Assembly: GCF_039543505.1 (NCBI RefSeq)
Contig: NZ_BAABJW010000005.1
Span: 186,001-250,000 of the forward strand
Source: Litoribaculum gwangyangense
GTDB taxonomy: Bacteria > Bacteroidota > Bacteroidia > Flavobacteriales > Flavobacteriaceae
Direction: 5' to 3'
Length of the DNA stretch: 64,000 bases
This document shows positions 1 to 7,669 of this stretch, piece by piece; positions within the stretch are counted from its first letter, which is position 1; every line of letters starts with the position of its first letter. Made by a program: the position numbers and the translations under genes. Under the pieces are notes generated by a model. The model had not been told where the DNA came from. It ran no database searches and was given only the letters and a program-made list of their open reading frames with translations.

Positions 1-1
1 T

Positions 2-679
2 GTTTTTGAAGGCGTTGAATGGTTTCACTGGACAGGAATAACACCGGCAATTTCTCAAAGTTCGGCTGATGTTTGTTTGGAAGCTGTTAAAGCGGCTAGT
101 TCGAAAGGGATTACTATATCTACAGATTTGAATTATAGAGCTAAGCTTTGGAAATATTGTGATTCAGCTCATAGAGAAAAAATAATGACAGAATTAACAT
201 CTTACTGTGATGTTGTTTTAGGGAACGAAGAAGATGCAGAAATGCACTTTGGAATAAAGCCAGAAGGATTAGCCGTTCAAACTCATGGACATGATGTAAA
301 GGCTGAAGCCTTTTTATCTGTATGTCAGCAAATGATGAAAAAATTCCCAAGAGCTAAAAAAGTAATTACTACTTTAAGAGGATCTATTTCAGCATCTCAT
401 AATACTTGGGCTGGCGTTTTATATGATGGTAAGCAAATGTTGCAAACTCGTCAGTACCAAATTACTGATATTGTAGATCGCGTAGGTGGTGGCGATTCCT
501 TTATGGGAGGTTTAATTTATGGTTTGTTAATCTATCCAGACAACGATCAAAATGCTTTAGATTTTGCAGTGGCTGCATCTTGTTTGAAGCACACTATTAA
601 AGGTGATGCTAACTTAGTAACGGTTGAGGAAGTGACAAAATTAATGGGTGGCGATGCTTCAGGTAGAGTAGCTAGATAA
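2..679 (+). CDS. kdgK: 2-keto-3-deoxygluconate kinase (PfkB family), 5' end missing
   Basis: The reading frame is open from base 2 and ends with TAA, so about 225 codons are visible and the N-terminal third lies outside the window. The PfkB signature DRVGGGDSF sits near visible residue 158; its Asp is the catalytic base of this sugar kinase fold. The segment EWFHWTGITPA is typical of Bacteroidota KDG kinases. The enzyme phosphorylates 2-keto-3-deoxygluconate to KDPG in the cytoplasm, a step in uronate and alginate breakdown. The next gene, 32 bp downstream, is the aldolase that splits KDPG, which supports the call and suggests one transcript. Another PfkB sugar kinase specificity cannot be excluded. 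Confidence 0.88.
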   Translation, partial: VFEGVEWFHWTGITPAISQSSADVCLEAVKAASSKGITISTDLNYRAKLWKYCDSAHREKIMTELTSYCDVVLGNEEDAEMHFGIKPEGLAVQTHGHDVKAEAFLSVCQQMMKKFPRAKKVITTLRGSISASHNTWAGVLYDGKQMLQTRQYQITDIVDRVGGGDSFMGGLIYGLLIYPDNDQNALDFAVAASCLKHTIKGDANLVTVEEVTKLMGGDASGRVAR

Positions 680-711
680 TAAACCATTCAACAAATAAAC
701 ATTTATATAAA

Positions 712-1380
712 ATGGCACAATTTTCAAGATTAGAAGTGGCGCAAGCCATGAAAGAAACAGGTATGATTCCTCTGTTCTTTAATAACGATTTAGAATTAAG
801 TAAAAACATTTTAAAAGCATGTTATGATGGAGGTGCCAGATTAATGGAGTTTACAGCCCGTGGTGACTTTGCTCACGAAGTTTTTGGTGAGTTAACAAAA
901 TACGCGGTTAAAGAACTTCCAGGCATGATTATGGGTGTAGGTTCGGTAACGGATGCAGCCGCAGCATCTCTATATATGGCTTTGGGAGCAAATTTTATAG
1001 TAACACCAGTTCTTAGGGAAGATATTGCTATTGTTTGCAACAGACGCAAAGTTTTATGGTCTCCAGGCTGTGGCAGTTTAACTGAAATTGCTAGAGCGGA
1101 AGAGTTAGGCTGTGAAATAGTAAAATTATTTCCAGGAGACTTATACGGTCCTAAATTTGTAAAGGGTATCAAAGGGCCGCAACCTTGGACAAGTATCATG
1201 CCAACAGGTGGTGTATCACCAACAGAAGAAAATTTAAAAGGCTGGTTTGATGCTGGTGTAACCTGTGTTGGAATGGGGTCTCAATTAATATCAAAAGAGA
1301 TTCTCGTAAATAAAGATTATGATAAGCTTAAGCAAGATGTTGCCAATGCTTTAAACATCATTAAAAATTTAAATAAATAA
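712..1380 (+). CDS. eda: KDPG / 4-hydroxy-2-oxoglutarate aldolase
   Basis: The 222-residue protein has the usual length of class I KDPG aldolases. The Schiff-base Lys is at about residue 138 in the motif EIVKLFPG, and the phosphate-binding stretch PTGGVSP follows. It cleaves 2-keto-3-deoxy-6-phosphogluconate to pyruvate and glyceraldehyde 3-phosphate; many members also cleave 4-hydroxy-2-oxoglutarate. It follows the KDG kinase closely, forming the usual two-step module of uronate catabolism. A hairpin terminator follows about 110 bp downstream, so it is probably the last gene of its operon and not part of the hydroxyproline operon beyond it. Confidence 0.92.
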   Translation: MAQFSRLEVAQAMKETGMIPLFFNNDLELSKNILKACYDGGARLMEFTARGDFAHEVFGELTKYAVKELPGMIMGVGSVTDAAAASLYMALGANFIVTPVLREDIAIVCNRRKVLWSPGCGSLTEIARAEELGCEIVKLFPGDLYGPKFVKGIKGPQPWTSIMPTGGVSPTEENLKGWFDAGVTCVGMGSQLISKEILVNKDYDKLKQDVANALNIIKNLNK

Positions 1381-1490
1381 CATGAACAATAAAATCCTAT
1401 TTATAAAGAAACAAATGTTTTCATGTTTTATTATTTGATAAGTTCTTACTAGATAGGTTTTAAAATTTAATCTTTTTTAAACGAAAATAA

Positions 1491-1522
1491 AATCCTAATG
1501 CACAAATTTGTGTACTAGGATT
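1491..1522. terminator. bidirectional hairpin terminator between eda and the AraC-type gene
   Basis: AATCCTA pairs with TAGGATT around the self-complementary core CACAAATTTGTG, followed by TTTTATTTT on the plus strand and preceded by A-rich sequence for the minus strand. It sits between two convergent genes. Confidence 0.7.
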
Positions 1523-1570
1523 TTTATTTTACATAGGTTTTTAACGGATTTATTTTATTAACGATTGTTT

Positions 1571-2416
1571 TTAGATATTCATTTTTCTGTACTTGGATGG
1601 CGATTCTTTTTTATAAATCTGAAATTGCCTATTAAAATTAGAAATATTATTATACCCGCAATGTTCCGCTACTTCAGCTATACTTATTTCTTTATTTTTT
1701 ATTAATAAATTACAAGCATTTTCAATCCTTAATTCTGTTAAAAACTGAATGTATGTTTTATTAGTTCTTTTTTTAAAGTATTTACAAAACGCATTTTTGG
1801 TCATATTTGCTATACCAGCGATGGTTTGTAAAGAAATTTCTTTTTCAAAATTATTCATGGTGTATTCAAATACATTTCTAATTCTATATCCTTCATTATC
1901 AGAGTATTTTTTATCGTATATGTAGGATGATAAATTTTTATAGTTGCACTTAGAACCTATTTTTAAAAGCTGAAGTAATATCAAGAGTTTTTCAAGTTTT
2001 GTAGATTTTTCGAGGTCTAAAAATAATTTTTTAGCTAGTTTGTTTTTTGAAGTCAATTTAAACCCTTGTTTAGACCTTTTAAAAAAGGTCTGAATTTCTT
2101 TTAGTTCTTCCAATTCAAAAAACGACTTTCCAAAAGAAATTTGAGTAAAAAATAAAGAAAGCATTTTTGAGTTTGTAGAAGTATTCAAATCACTTTTAAA
2201 TACATGTGGAATGTTACTTCCTAGAACTATAATATCATCTTTTTTATAATAATTAACACGATCGCCAACAATTAAAGTGCCTTCACCTTCAACAATAAAA
2301 CTTATCTGTATTTCTTCATGCTGATGTAATTTGTCAAAAAAAGTAATATCATTATCTATTTGAAACACAAAAGCATCTGGCTCTGGTTTAGGTATTTTAA
2401 AAGGTAATACTTTCAT
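1571..2416 (-). CDS. AraC-family transcriptional regulator with N-terminal cupin domain
   Basis: Residues of about 20-110 look like a cupin sensor domain (HQHEEIQISFI, then a GDxxxY..DD pattern), and the last 100 residues hold two helix-turn-helix motifs of the AraC/XylS type, ending in the family-typical SPSKYRK. The frame opens at a TTG at 2449, but the ATG at 2416 is chosen because it gives MKVLPFKIP, a common start in Bacteroidota cupin regulators, and leaves room for a -7 box at 2458-2465. The protein has about 281 residues. It is divergent from the hydroxyproline degradation genes and is their most likely activator; the ligand is unknown. Confidence 0.88.
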   Translation of the reverse strand: MKVLPFKIPKPEPDAFVFQIDNDITFFDKLHQHEEIQISFIVEGEGTLIVGDRVNYYKKDDIIVLGSNIPHVFKSDLNTSTNSKMLSLFFTQISFGKSFFELEELKEIQTFFKRSKQGFKLTSKNKLAKKLFLDLEKSTKLEKLLILLQLLKIGSKCNYKNLSSYIYDKKYSDNEGYRIRNVFEYTMNNFEKEISLQTIAGIANMTKNAFCKYFKKRTNKTYIQFLTELRIENACNLLIKNKEISIAEVAEHCGYNNISNFNRQFQIYKKESPSKYRKMNI

Positions 2417-2457
2417 TAGGTAGTATTGTAATATATCAATATTGTGCAAATAATATT

Positions 2458-2465
2458 CAAATATA
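2458..2465 (-). promoter_or_regulatory. putative -7 box for the AraC-type gene
   Basis: Read on the minus strand the bases are TATATTTG, matching the Bacteroidota TAnnTTTG -7 box. It lies about 42 bp before the chosen ATG. No good -33 element was seen. Confidence 0.4.
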
Positions 2466-2521
2466 TATTTAAAATTAATAAAATGGATAATATAGTACTA
2501 TTTAAGGATAATAATTCATTA

Positions 2522-2550
2522 TTTGAAAGCCTTTTCAATAGGTAATTTTG
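2522..2550 (+). promoter_or_regulatory. putative promoter of the hydroxyproline operon
   Basis: TTTG at 2522-2525 and TAATTTTG at 2543-2550 are separated by 17 bp, close to the Bacteroidota consensus TTTG-N17-21-TAnnTTTG. The start codon of the first gene is 20 bp further on. The AraC-type gene begins about 105 bp upstream on the other strand, so its binding site is probably in this shared region. Confidence 0.55.
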
Positions 2551-2570
2551 TGTTATTAAAAAATTAAATT

Positions 2571-3500
2571 ATGAGTATCCAATGGAAAGGGGTAATGCCT
2601 GCTATAACAACACAGTTCACAGCCAGTGACCAGCTAGATTTAGAGTTATTTAAAATTAATATTAAGGCACAATTAGATGCGGGAGTACACGGGTTGGTTC
2701 TAGGAGGTACTCTTGGAGAAGCAAGTACTTTAACTGATGAGGAGAGACGTATTCTAACTAGAGAAGCTGTCGCTTTGGTAGAAGGTAAAGTTCCTGTTTT
2801 AATGAATATCGCAGAACAAACTACTAAAGCCGCCATTAATTTGGCAAAAATAGCTGAGGAAGATGGGGCAAAAGGTTTAATGATGTTGCCACCAATGCGC
2901 TATAAAGCTAGTGATGATGAAGTTGTTGCCTATTTTAAAGCGGTTGCAAATAGTACCTCTTTACCTATCATGATTTACAACAACCCTATAGATTATAAAT
3001 TGGAAGTGACCTTAGATATGTTTGAAGAATTATTAGTAGCATGTCCTAATATTCAAGCAGTAAAAGAGTCTACCAGAGATACCACCAATATTACCAGAAT
3101 AAAAAACCGTTTTGGAGATAGATTAGCAATCATGACGGGTGTTGATACCCTCGCTTTAGAAAGTTTAGTGCTTGGTGCCGATGGCTGGGTAGCTGGTTTA
3201 GTGGATGCGTTCCCAGCAGAAACTGTTGCTATTTACGAGTTGATTAAAGCTGGAAACATAAAAGAAGCTATCAAAATTTACCGTTGGTTTATGCCATTGT
3301 TAGAATTAGATATTCATCCTAAATTGGTGCAATACATTAAATTAGCTTCTGTACACACCAACATAGGCGCAGAGTATGTAAGAGCACCTAGATTAGTTTT
3401 GGAAGGAGAAGAACGTAAAAGAATTGAAAAAATAATAACAGATGCATTAGCTTTAAGACCAACATTACCCGATTACAAAAACTTGAGTATTTTAGTTTAA
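2571..3500 (+). CDS. DapA-superfamily lyase, probable 1-pyrroline-4-hydroxy-2-carboxylate deaminase
   Basis: The 309-residue protein is a DHDPS/NAL-type TIM barrel. The Schiff-base Lys is K165 in AVKESTRDTT, and the N-terminal GGTLGEASTL matches the substrate-carboxylate loop of the superfamily. A true lysine-pathway dapA is present at 55156-56034 and differs clearly, so this copy is catabolic. Its neighbours are a 2-oxoglutarate-semialdehyde type dehydrogenase, a hydroxyproline 2-epimerase and a FAD amino-acid dehydrogenase, the exact partners of the deaminase that turns 1-pyrroline-4-hydroxy-2-carboxylate into 2-oxoglutarate semialdehyde plus ammonia. The specific activity is inferred from context; a keto-deoxy sugar acid lyase is the alternative. 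Confidence 0.82.
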   Translation: MSIQWKGVMPAITTQFTASDQLDLELFKINIKAQLDAGVHGLVLGGTLGEASTLTDEERRILTREAVALVEGKVPVLMNIAEQTTKAAINLAKIAEEDGAKGLMMLPPMRYKASDDEVVAYFKAVANSTSLPIMIYNNPIDYKLEVTLDMFEELLVACPNIQAVKESTRDTTNITRIKNRFGDRLAIMTGVDTLALESLVLGADGWVAGLVDAFPAETVAIYELIKAGNIKEAIKIYRWFMPLLELDIHPKLVQYIKLASVHTNIGAEYVRAPRLVLEGEERKRIEKIITDALALRPTLPDYKNLSILV

Positions 3501-3507
3501 ATCATTT

Positions 3508-3581
3508 GGGTATTACCCTTTAGGTCGGGCTTTTCACGATATCTTTTGCAAAAGCAAAAGGATGCCGTTACAATCCCTAAC
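3508..3581. repeat. degenerate intergenic repeat element, copy 1
   Basis: The stretch begins with the near-palindrome GGGTATTACCC, then has TCGGGCTTTTC, a hairpin ATCTTTTGC/GCAAAAGGAT (3540-3562), and ends CAATCCCTAAC. A second copy with the same block order (GGTGTTACCC, TCGGGTCGG, CTTTCGG, ending AATCCTTAAC) lies at 14042-14101. It sits between the deaminase and dehydrogenase genes of one operon. From memory, elements of this look are scattered between genes in Flavobacteriaceae; this was not checked. Confidence 0.55.
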
Positions 3582-3674
3582 ACAAAAACAACTATTAAAA
3601 AGAGATTCAGTTTTAATAAAAATGGTTTATAAACCAGTAAATTTGGTAACGCACTACACAAAGATTAACAAAAC

Positions 3675-5258
3675 ATGATTACAGGAAAAAATTATATAGG
3701 GCATCAAGCGTCAGCAAGCGGAACCAAAGTTTTTAAAACATTTAATCCTTTATTGAATGTTGAAAACGATTGGAAGTTTACAGAAGCGTCTATCCAAGAA
3801 GTAAATGAGGCTACGTCATTGGCTTCTGAAGCATTTAAAACATATTCAAAATTTCCTGGACCCAAAAAAGCTGAATTTTTAAGAGCTATTGCATATGAAA
3901 TTGATGCACTTGGCGAGGAATTACTAGATGTTTATACCTCAGAAAGCGGTTTACCCAAAGGGAGAGCAATTGGAGAAAGAGGCAGAACCATAGGGCAATT
4001 ACGAGCTTTCGCAAATCATGTTGAATTAGGAAATTGGGTTGATGCAACAATTGATACTGCAGAACCAGAACGACAACCAATTCCTAAAGTAGATTTAAGA
4101 AAAATGAATATCCCTTTAGGGCCGGTGGTAGTTTTTGGAGCTAGTAATTTTCCTTTAGCATACTCAACAGCAGGCGGGGATACTGCCGCAGCCTTGGCAG
4201 CTGGTTGTCCGGTTATCGTTAAATCGCATCCTATGCATGCGGGAACAGGCGAGTTAATAGCTTCGGCTACTGTTAAAGCAGCTAAAAAAACAGGAATGCC
4301 AAATGGTGTATTTTCAAATTTAAATAGTAGTGGTATTGAGGTTGGACAATTATTGGTAAAACACCCCAATATTAAAGCAGTTGGTTTTACTGGTAGTATT
4401 GTTGGTGGTAGAGCTTTATATGATTTGGCTTCTCAGCGGGCAGAGCCCATTCCAGTTTTTGCAGAAATGGGCAGTGTTAATCCAGTGATACTTTTACCAA
4501 AAGCGTTAGATAACAGAGCTACAGATATTGCTAAGACTTATGCAGGTTCAATTACTTTAGGAACGGGACAATTTTGTACTAATCCGGGTTTAATTTTAGG
4601 AATTAAATCTGAGGGTCTTACTAATTTTGCAAATACACTTGCAAAAGAAATCGTAAATATACAGCCAACTGTGATGTTACACCCTAACATTATAGGAGCC
4701 TTCGAAAAAAATAAAACCAGAGCATTATCACAAACAGGAACGCAACTTTTAGCTGGTTATAAAAATGAAGTAAAACCTAACTTCGCAAAACAAGTTGTTA
4801 CAACAGTAGAAGGCGATACTTTTTTAAATAATTCAGCATTGCATCAAGAAGTTTTTGGACCCTATTCCATGGTTGTTCAATGTGAGAATTCTTCACAATT
4901 AGAAGACATTATTTCAAGATTAGAAGGTCAACTTACAGGTACAATTATTTCAGATGATAATGAACTAATTAGTTATTCAAGTTTAGTGAATGCACTTCAA
5001 GATAGAGTGGGACGAATTATTTTTAATGGGGTTCCAACAGGTGTTGAAGTGTGTCCTGCAATGGTACATGGGGGGCCTTATCCCGCTTCCACAGATAGTC
5101 GTTTTACAGCAGTTGGAGTCGATTCTATCAAGCGTTGGGTTCGACCTTTTAGTTATCAAAATTGGCCAAATGAATTATTGCCTGACGCATTAAAAAACGA
5201 AAATCCTATAGGGATATTTAGAATTGTTAATGGGAAATTGACAAAAGAAAGTATTTAA
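3675..5258 (+). CDS. aldehyde dehydrogenase, probable 2-oxoglutarate semialdehyde dehydrogenase
   Basis: The 527-residue protein is an ALDH-superfamily enzyme of the longer KGSADH type. The catalytic Cys is C301 in GTGQFCTNPG and the general-base Glu is E264 in FAEMGS. The motif VVFGASNFPLA lies in the cofactor-binding half. It would oxidise 2-oxoglutarate semialdehyde (2,5-dioxopentanoate) to 2-oxoglutarate, the last step of hydroxyproline breakdown. It stands 174 bp after the deaminase, with a repeat element in the gap, and 14 bp before the epimerase. The same enzyme type serves D-arabinose, L-arabinose and glucarate pathways, so the substrate source rests on its neighbours. Confidence 0.88.
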   Translation: MITGKNYIGHQASASGTKVFKTFNPLLNVENDWKFTEASIQEVNEATSLASEAFKTYSKFPGPKKAEFLRAIAYEIDALGEELLDVYTSESGLPKGRAIGERGRTIGQLRAFANHVELGNWVDATIDTAEPERQPIPKVDLRKMNIPLGPVVVFGASNFPLAYSTAGGDTAAALAAGCPVIVKSHPMHAGTGELIASATVKAAKKTGMPNGVFSNLNSSGIEVGQLLVKHPNIKAVGFTGSIVGGRALYDLASQRAEPIPVFAEMGSVNPVILLPKALDNRATDIAKTYAGSITLGTGQFCTNPGLILGIKSEGLTNFANTLAKEIVNIQPTVMLHPNIIGAFEKNKTRALSQTGTQLLAGYKNEVKPNFAKQVVTTVEGDTFLNNSALHQEVFGPYSMVVQCENSSQLEDIISRLEGQLTGTIISDDNELISYSSLVNALQDRVGRIIFNGVPTGVEVCPAMVHGGPYPASTDSRFTAVGVDSIKRWVRPFSYQNWPNELLPDALKNENPIGIFRIVNGKLTKESI

Positions 5259-5272
5259 TAATAATTTATTAA

Positions 5273-6283
5273 ATGAGTAAATCAAAATTTGTGTGTATTG
5301 ATGCGCACACATGTGGTAATCCGGTTCGCGTTATAATTGAAGGACATCCAAACTTATTTGGTAATTCTATTAACGAAAAACGACAACATTTTTTGAAAGA
5401 GTATGATTGGATTCGCACAGGCCTTATGTTTGAACCGCGTGGACATGATATGATGAGTGGAAGTTTTTTATTCCCACCTAATAATCCAGAAAACGATTTT
5501 GCTATATTATTCATCGAAACCTCAGGATGTTTGCCCATGTGTGGGCATGGAACTATTGGCACTATTACGGTGGCTATTGAAGAAGGTTTGGTAATGCCAA
5601 AAATACCCGGTAAAATTAGAATGGAAGCACCTGCAGGACTTGTTGAAATTGAATATCAGCAAACTAATGATAAAGTTGATTGGGTAAAATTAACCAATGT
5701 AAAAAGTTATTTAGCCGCTGAAAATTTATCCATTGAATGTCCAGAATTGGGAGAGATTACTTTTGATGTAGCCTATGGGGGAAATTATTATGCTATTATA
5801 GATCCTCAAGAAAATTTTTCAGGAATTCATGATTTCACCGCAAGTAAAATTATACACTATTCCCAAGTAGTTAGAGAAAGAATCAAAAACAAATACCCAA
5901 ATTTCTTTATTCATCCTGAAAATGACACTATTAGAGATGTTTCGCATATATTATGGACAGGGAATCCAATCGATGCTGCGTCATCAAGTAGAAATGCCGT
6001 ATTTTATGGAGATAAAGCTATTGATCGCTCACCTTGCGGAACAGGAACTTCTGCAAGACTCGCTCAGTTATATGCTAAAGGAAAACTAAAAATTGGAGAG
6101 CCTTTTATTCACGAAAGTTTTATTGGTAGTAAATTTATTGGTCGTATTGAAAAAGAAACTATTTTAGATGGTAAAATTGCTATTATTCCAAGTATTCAGG
6201 GTTGGGCAAAAGTGTATGGGTATAACACTATTTTTATTGATGATAAAGAAGACCCCTATGCTCACGGATTTCAGGTAATGTAA
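5273..6283 (+). CDS. 4-hydroxyproline 2-epimerase (proline racemase family)
   Basis: The 336-residue protein has both catalytic Cys residues of the racemase/epimerase class: C90 in MCGHGTIG and C255 in RSPCGTGTS. The presence of Cys and not Thr at the second site argues against the 3-hydroxyproline dehydratase subgroup. It interconverts trans-4-hydroxy-L-proline and cis-4-hydroxy-D-proline in the cytoplasm. It begins 14 bp after the dehydrogenase gene and ends one base before the next start, so it is translated within one operon. Proline racemase activity is the main alternative, but the neighbours fit hydroxyproline. Confidence 0.9.
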   Translation: MSKSKFVCIDAHTCGNPVRVIIEGHPNLFGNSINEKRQHFLKEYDWIRTGLMFEPRGHDMMSGSFLFPPNNPENDFAILFIETSGCLPMCGHGTIGTITVAIEEGLVMPKIPGKIRMEAPAGLVEIEYQQTNDKVDWVKLTNVKSYLAAENLSIECPELGEITFDVAYGGNYYAIIDPQENFSGIHDFTASKIIHYSQVVRERIKNKYPNFFIHPENDTIRDVSHILWTGNPIDAASSSRNAVFYGDKAIDRSPCGTGTSARLAQLYAKGKLKIGEPFIHESFIGSKFIGRIEKETILDGKIAIIPSIQGWAKVYGYNTIFIDDKEDPYAHGFQVM

Positions 6284-6284
6284 T

Positions 6285-7532
6285 ATGCAAAAGAAAATTA
6301 TTATTATTGGAGGAGGAATTATAGGCTTGAGTACTGCTTATTTTCTCAAAAATGAGGGCCACAAGGTTACGATAATAGACCAATCGAATATGGATGCTGG
6401 AGCCTCTTATGTGAATGCTGGTTATTTATCGCCAAGTCATATTATTCCGTTATCTGCTCCGGGTGTTATGAAGAAAGGATTAAAATGGATGCTCAATTCC
6501 TCAAGTCCATTGTACATCAAGCCTCGTCTAGATTTGGATTTTTTCAAATGGACTTTAGCTTTCAACAAATCTTGTAATGTAAATCATGTAAAAAAAGCGA
6601 TTCCTATTATTAAGGAAATATCCTTATTAAGTCAAAGATTATATGAGGATATTAATAATACGGAAGGATTTAATTCCCATTATGAAAAGAAAGGATTGTT
6701 GATGCTTTGCCAAACAGAGCAAATGCTAGAGGAAGAATTTAAAACCGCTCAATTGGCTAAACAAGAGGGTTTGGATGTTATGGAGTTAAACACTGAAGCG
6801 ATAAAACAATTAGAACCCAATGTGAAATTGGATGTTAAGGGTGCTACTTACTATAAATGTGATTCGCATTCTACGCCAAATGAATTTATGGAATCAATAA
6901 AAAAGCACTTAATAAAGGAAGGTGTTCAGTTTTATTTTAATGAAACTGTTGATGATTTAGAGGTTGAAAACGGTCAAATAAAAACCATTCAAACAAGTAA
7001 ACAAACTTTAAAAGCTGACGAGTTTGTTTTATCCGCTGGCTCTTGGAGCGCTTTATTGAGTAAAAAGTTGGGTTTAAAATTATTGCTTCAAGCAGGTAAG
7101 GGATATCGTATTAATTCTTTTCAACACACTGGAATTTCAATACCAGCCATATTAGCCGAAGCGAAAGTAGCGGTAACTCCTATGCATGGATTTACACGTT
7201 TTGCTGGCACCATGGAAATTGCAGGAATAAACCCTAATATAAGAAAAGAACGTGTTGAGGCTATTGCAAATGCTGTAACTAGATATTACCCAGACATTCA
7301 TTTAACATCAGAAGAAAAAAGCAGGGTTGCTTGTGGTTTAAGACCTTTATCACCAGATGGATTACCTTATATTGGGAAATCTTCAAAATGTAAAAACTTA
7401 TCCATAGCAACAGGCCATGCTATGATGGGTTGGAGTATGGCTACTGCGACGGGTAAGTTAGTTTCAGAAATTATTTCAAACAAAAATACCTCAATGGATT
7501 TATCACCATTTCATCCAGATAGAGGATTTTAA
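6285..7532 (+). CDS. FAD-dependent D-amino acid dehydrogenase, probable cis-4-hydroxy-D-proline dehydrogenase
   Basis: The 415-residue protein starts with the dinucleotide-binding motif GGGIIGLSTAYFL and belongs to the DadA/DAO family; the C-terminal CGLRPLSPDGLP and the motif GHAMMGWSMA near the flavin are typical. It would oxidise cis-4-hydroxy-D-proline to 1-pyrroline-4-hydroxy-2-carboxylate, passing electrons to the respiratory chain or oxygen. It starts one base after the epimerase stop, so the two are probably translationally coupled. The substrate is inferred from the cluster; a general D-amino acid dehydrogenase is possible. Confidence 0.86.
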   Translation: MQKKIIIIGGGIIGLSTAYFLKNEGHKVTIIDQSNMDAGASYVNAGYLSPSHIIPLSAPGVMKKGLKWMLNSSSPLYIKPRLDLDFFKWTLAFNKSCNVNHVKKAIPIIKEISLLSQRLYEDINNTEGFNSHYEKKGLLMLCQTEQMLEEEFKTAQLAKQEGLDVMELNTEAIKQLEPNVKLDVKGATYYKCDSHSTPNEFMESIKKHLIKEGVQFYFNETVDDLEVENGQIKTIQTSKQTLKADEFVLSAGSWSALLSKKLGLKLLLQAGKGYRINSFQHTGISIPAILAEAKVAVTPMHGFTRFAGTMEIAGINPNIRKERVEAIANAVTRYYPDIHLTSEEKSRVACGLRPLSPDGLPYIGKSSKCKNLSIATGHAMMGWSMATATGKLVSEIISNKNTSMDLSPFHPDRGF

Positions 7533-7669
7533 TTAAATTATTGTTATTGAATCTAAAAGCCAAGATTAAATTATTTTCCATAAGGTTCATTTAAAACATC
7601 AATCGTTAAGTGTTGATATTTTTATAAATTGCAGCCATTACAATTGTATTAATAAACTAAAAAATAAAA

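Noticed and set aside
2571..3500. Second lysine-pathway dapA
   Set aside because: The true dapA with its TTGES and YNVPGRT motifs is at 55156; this copy lies in a catabolic cluster and lacks the YNVPGRT form.
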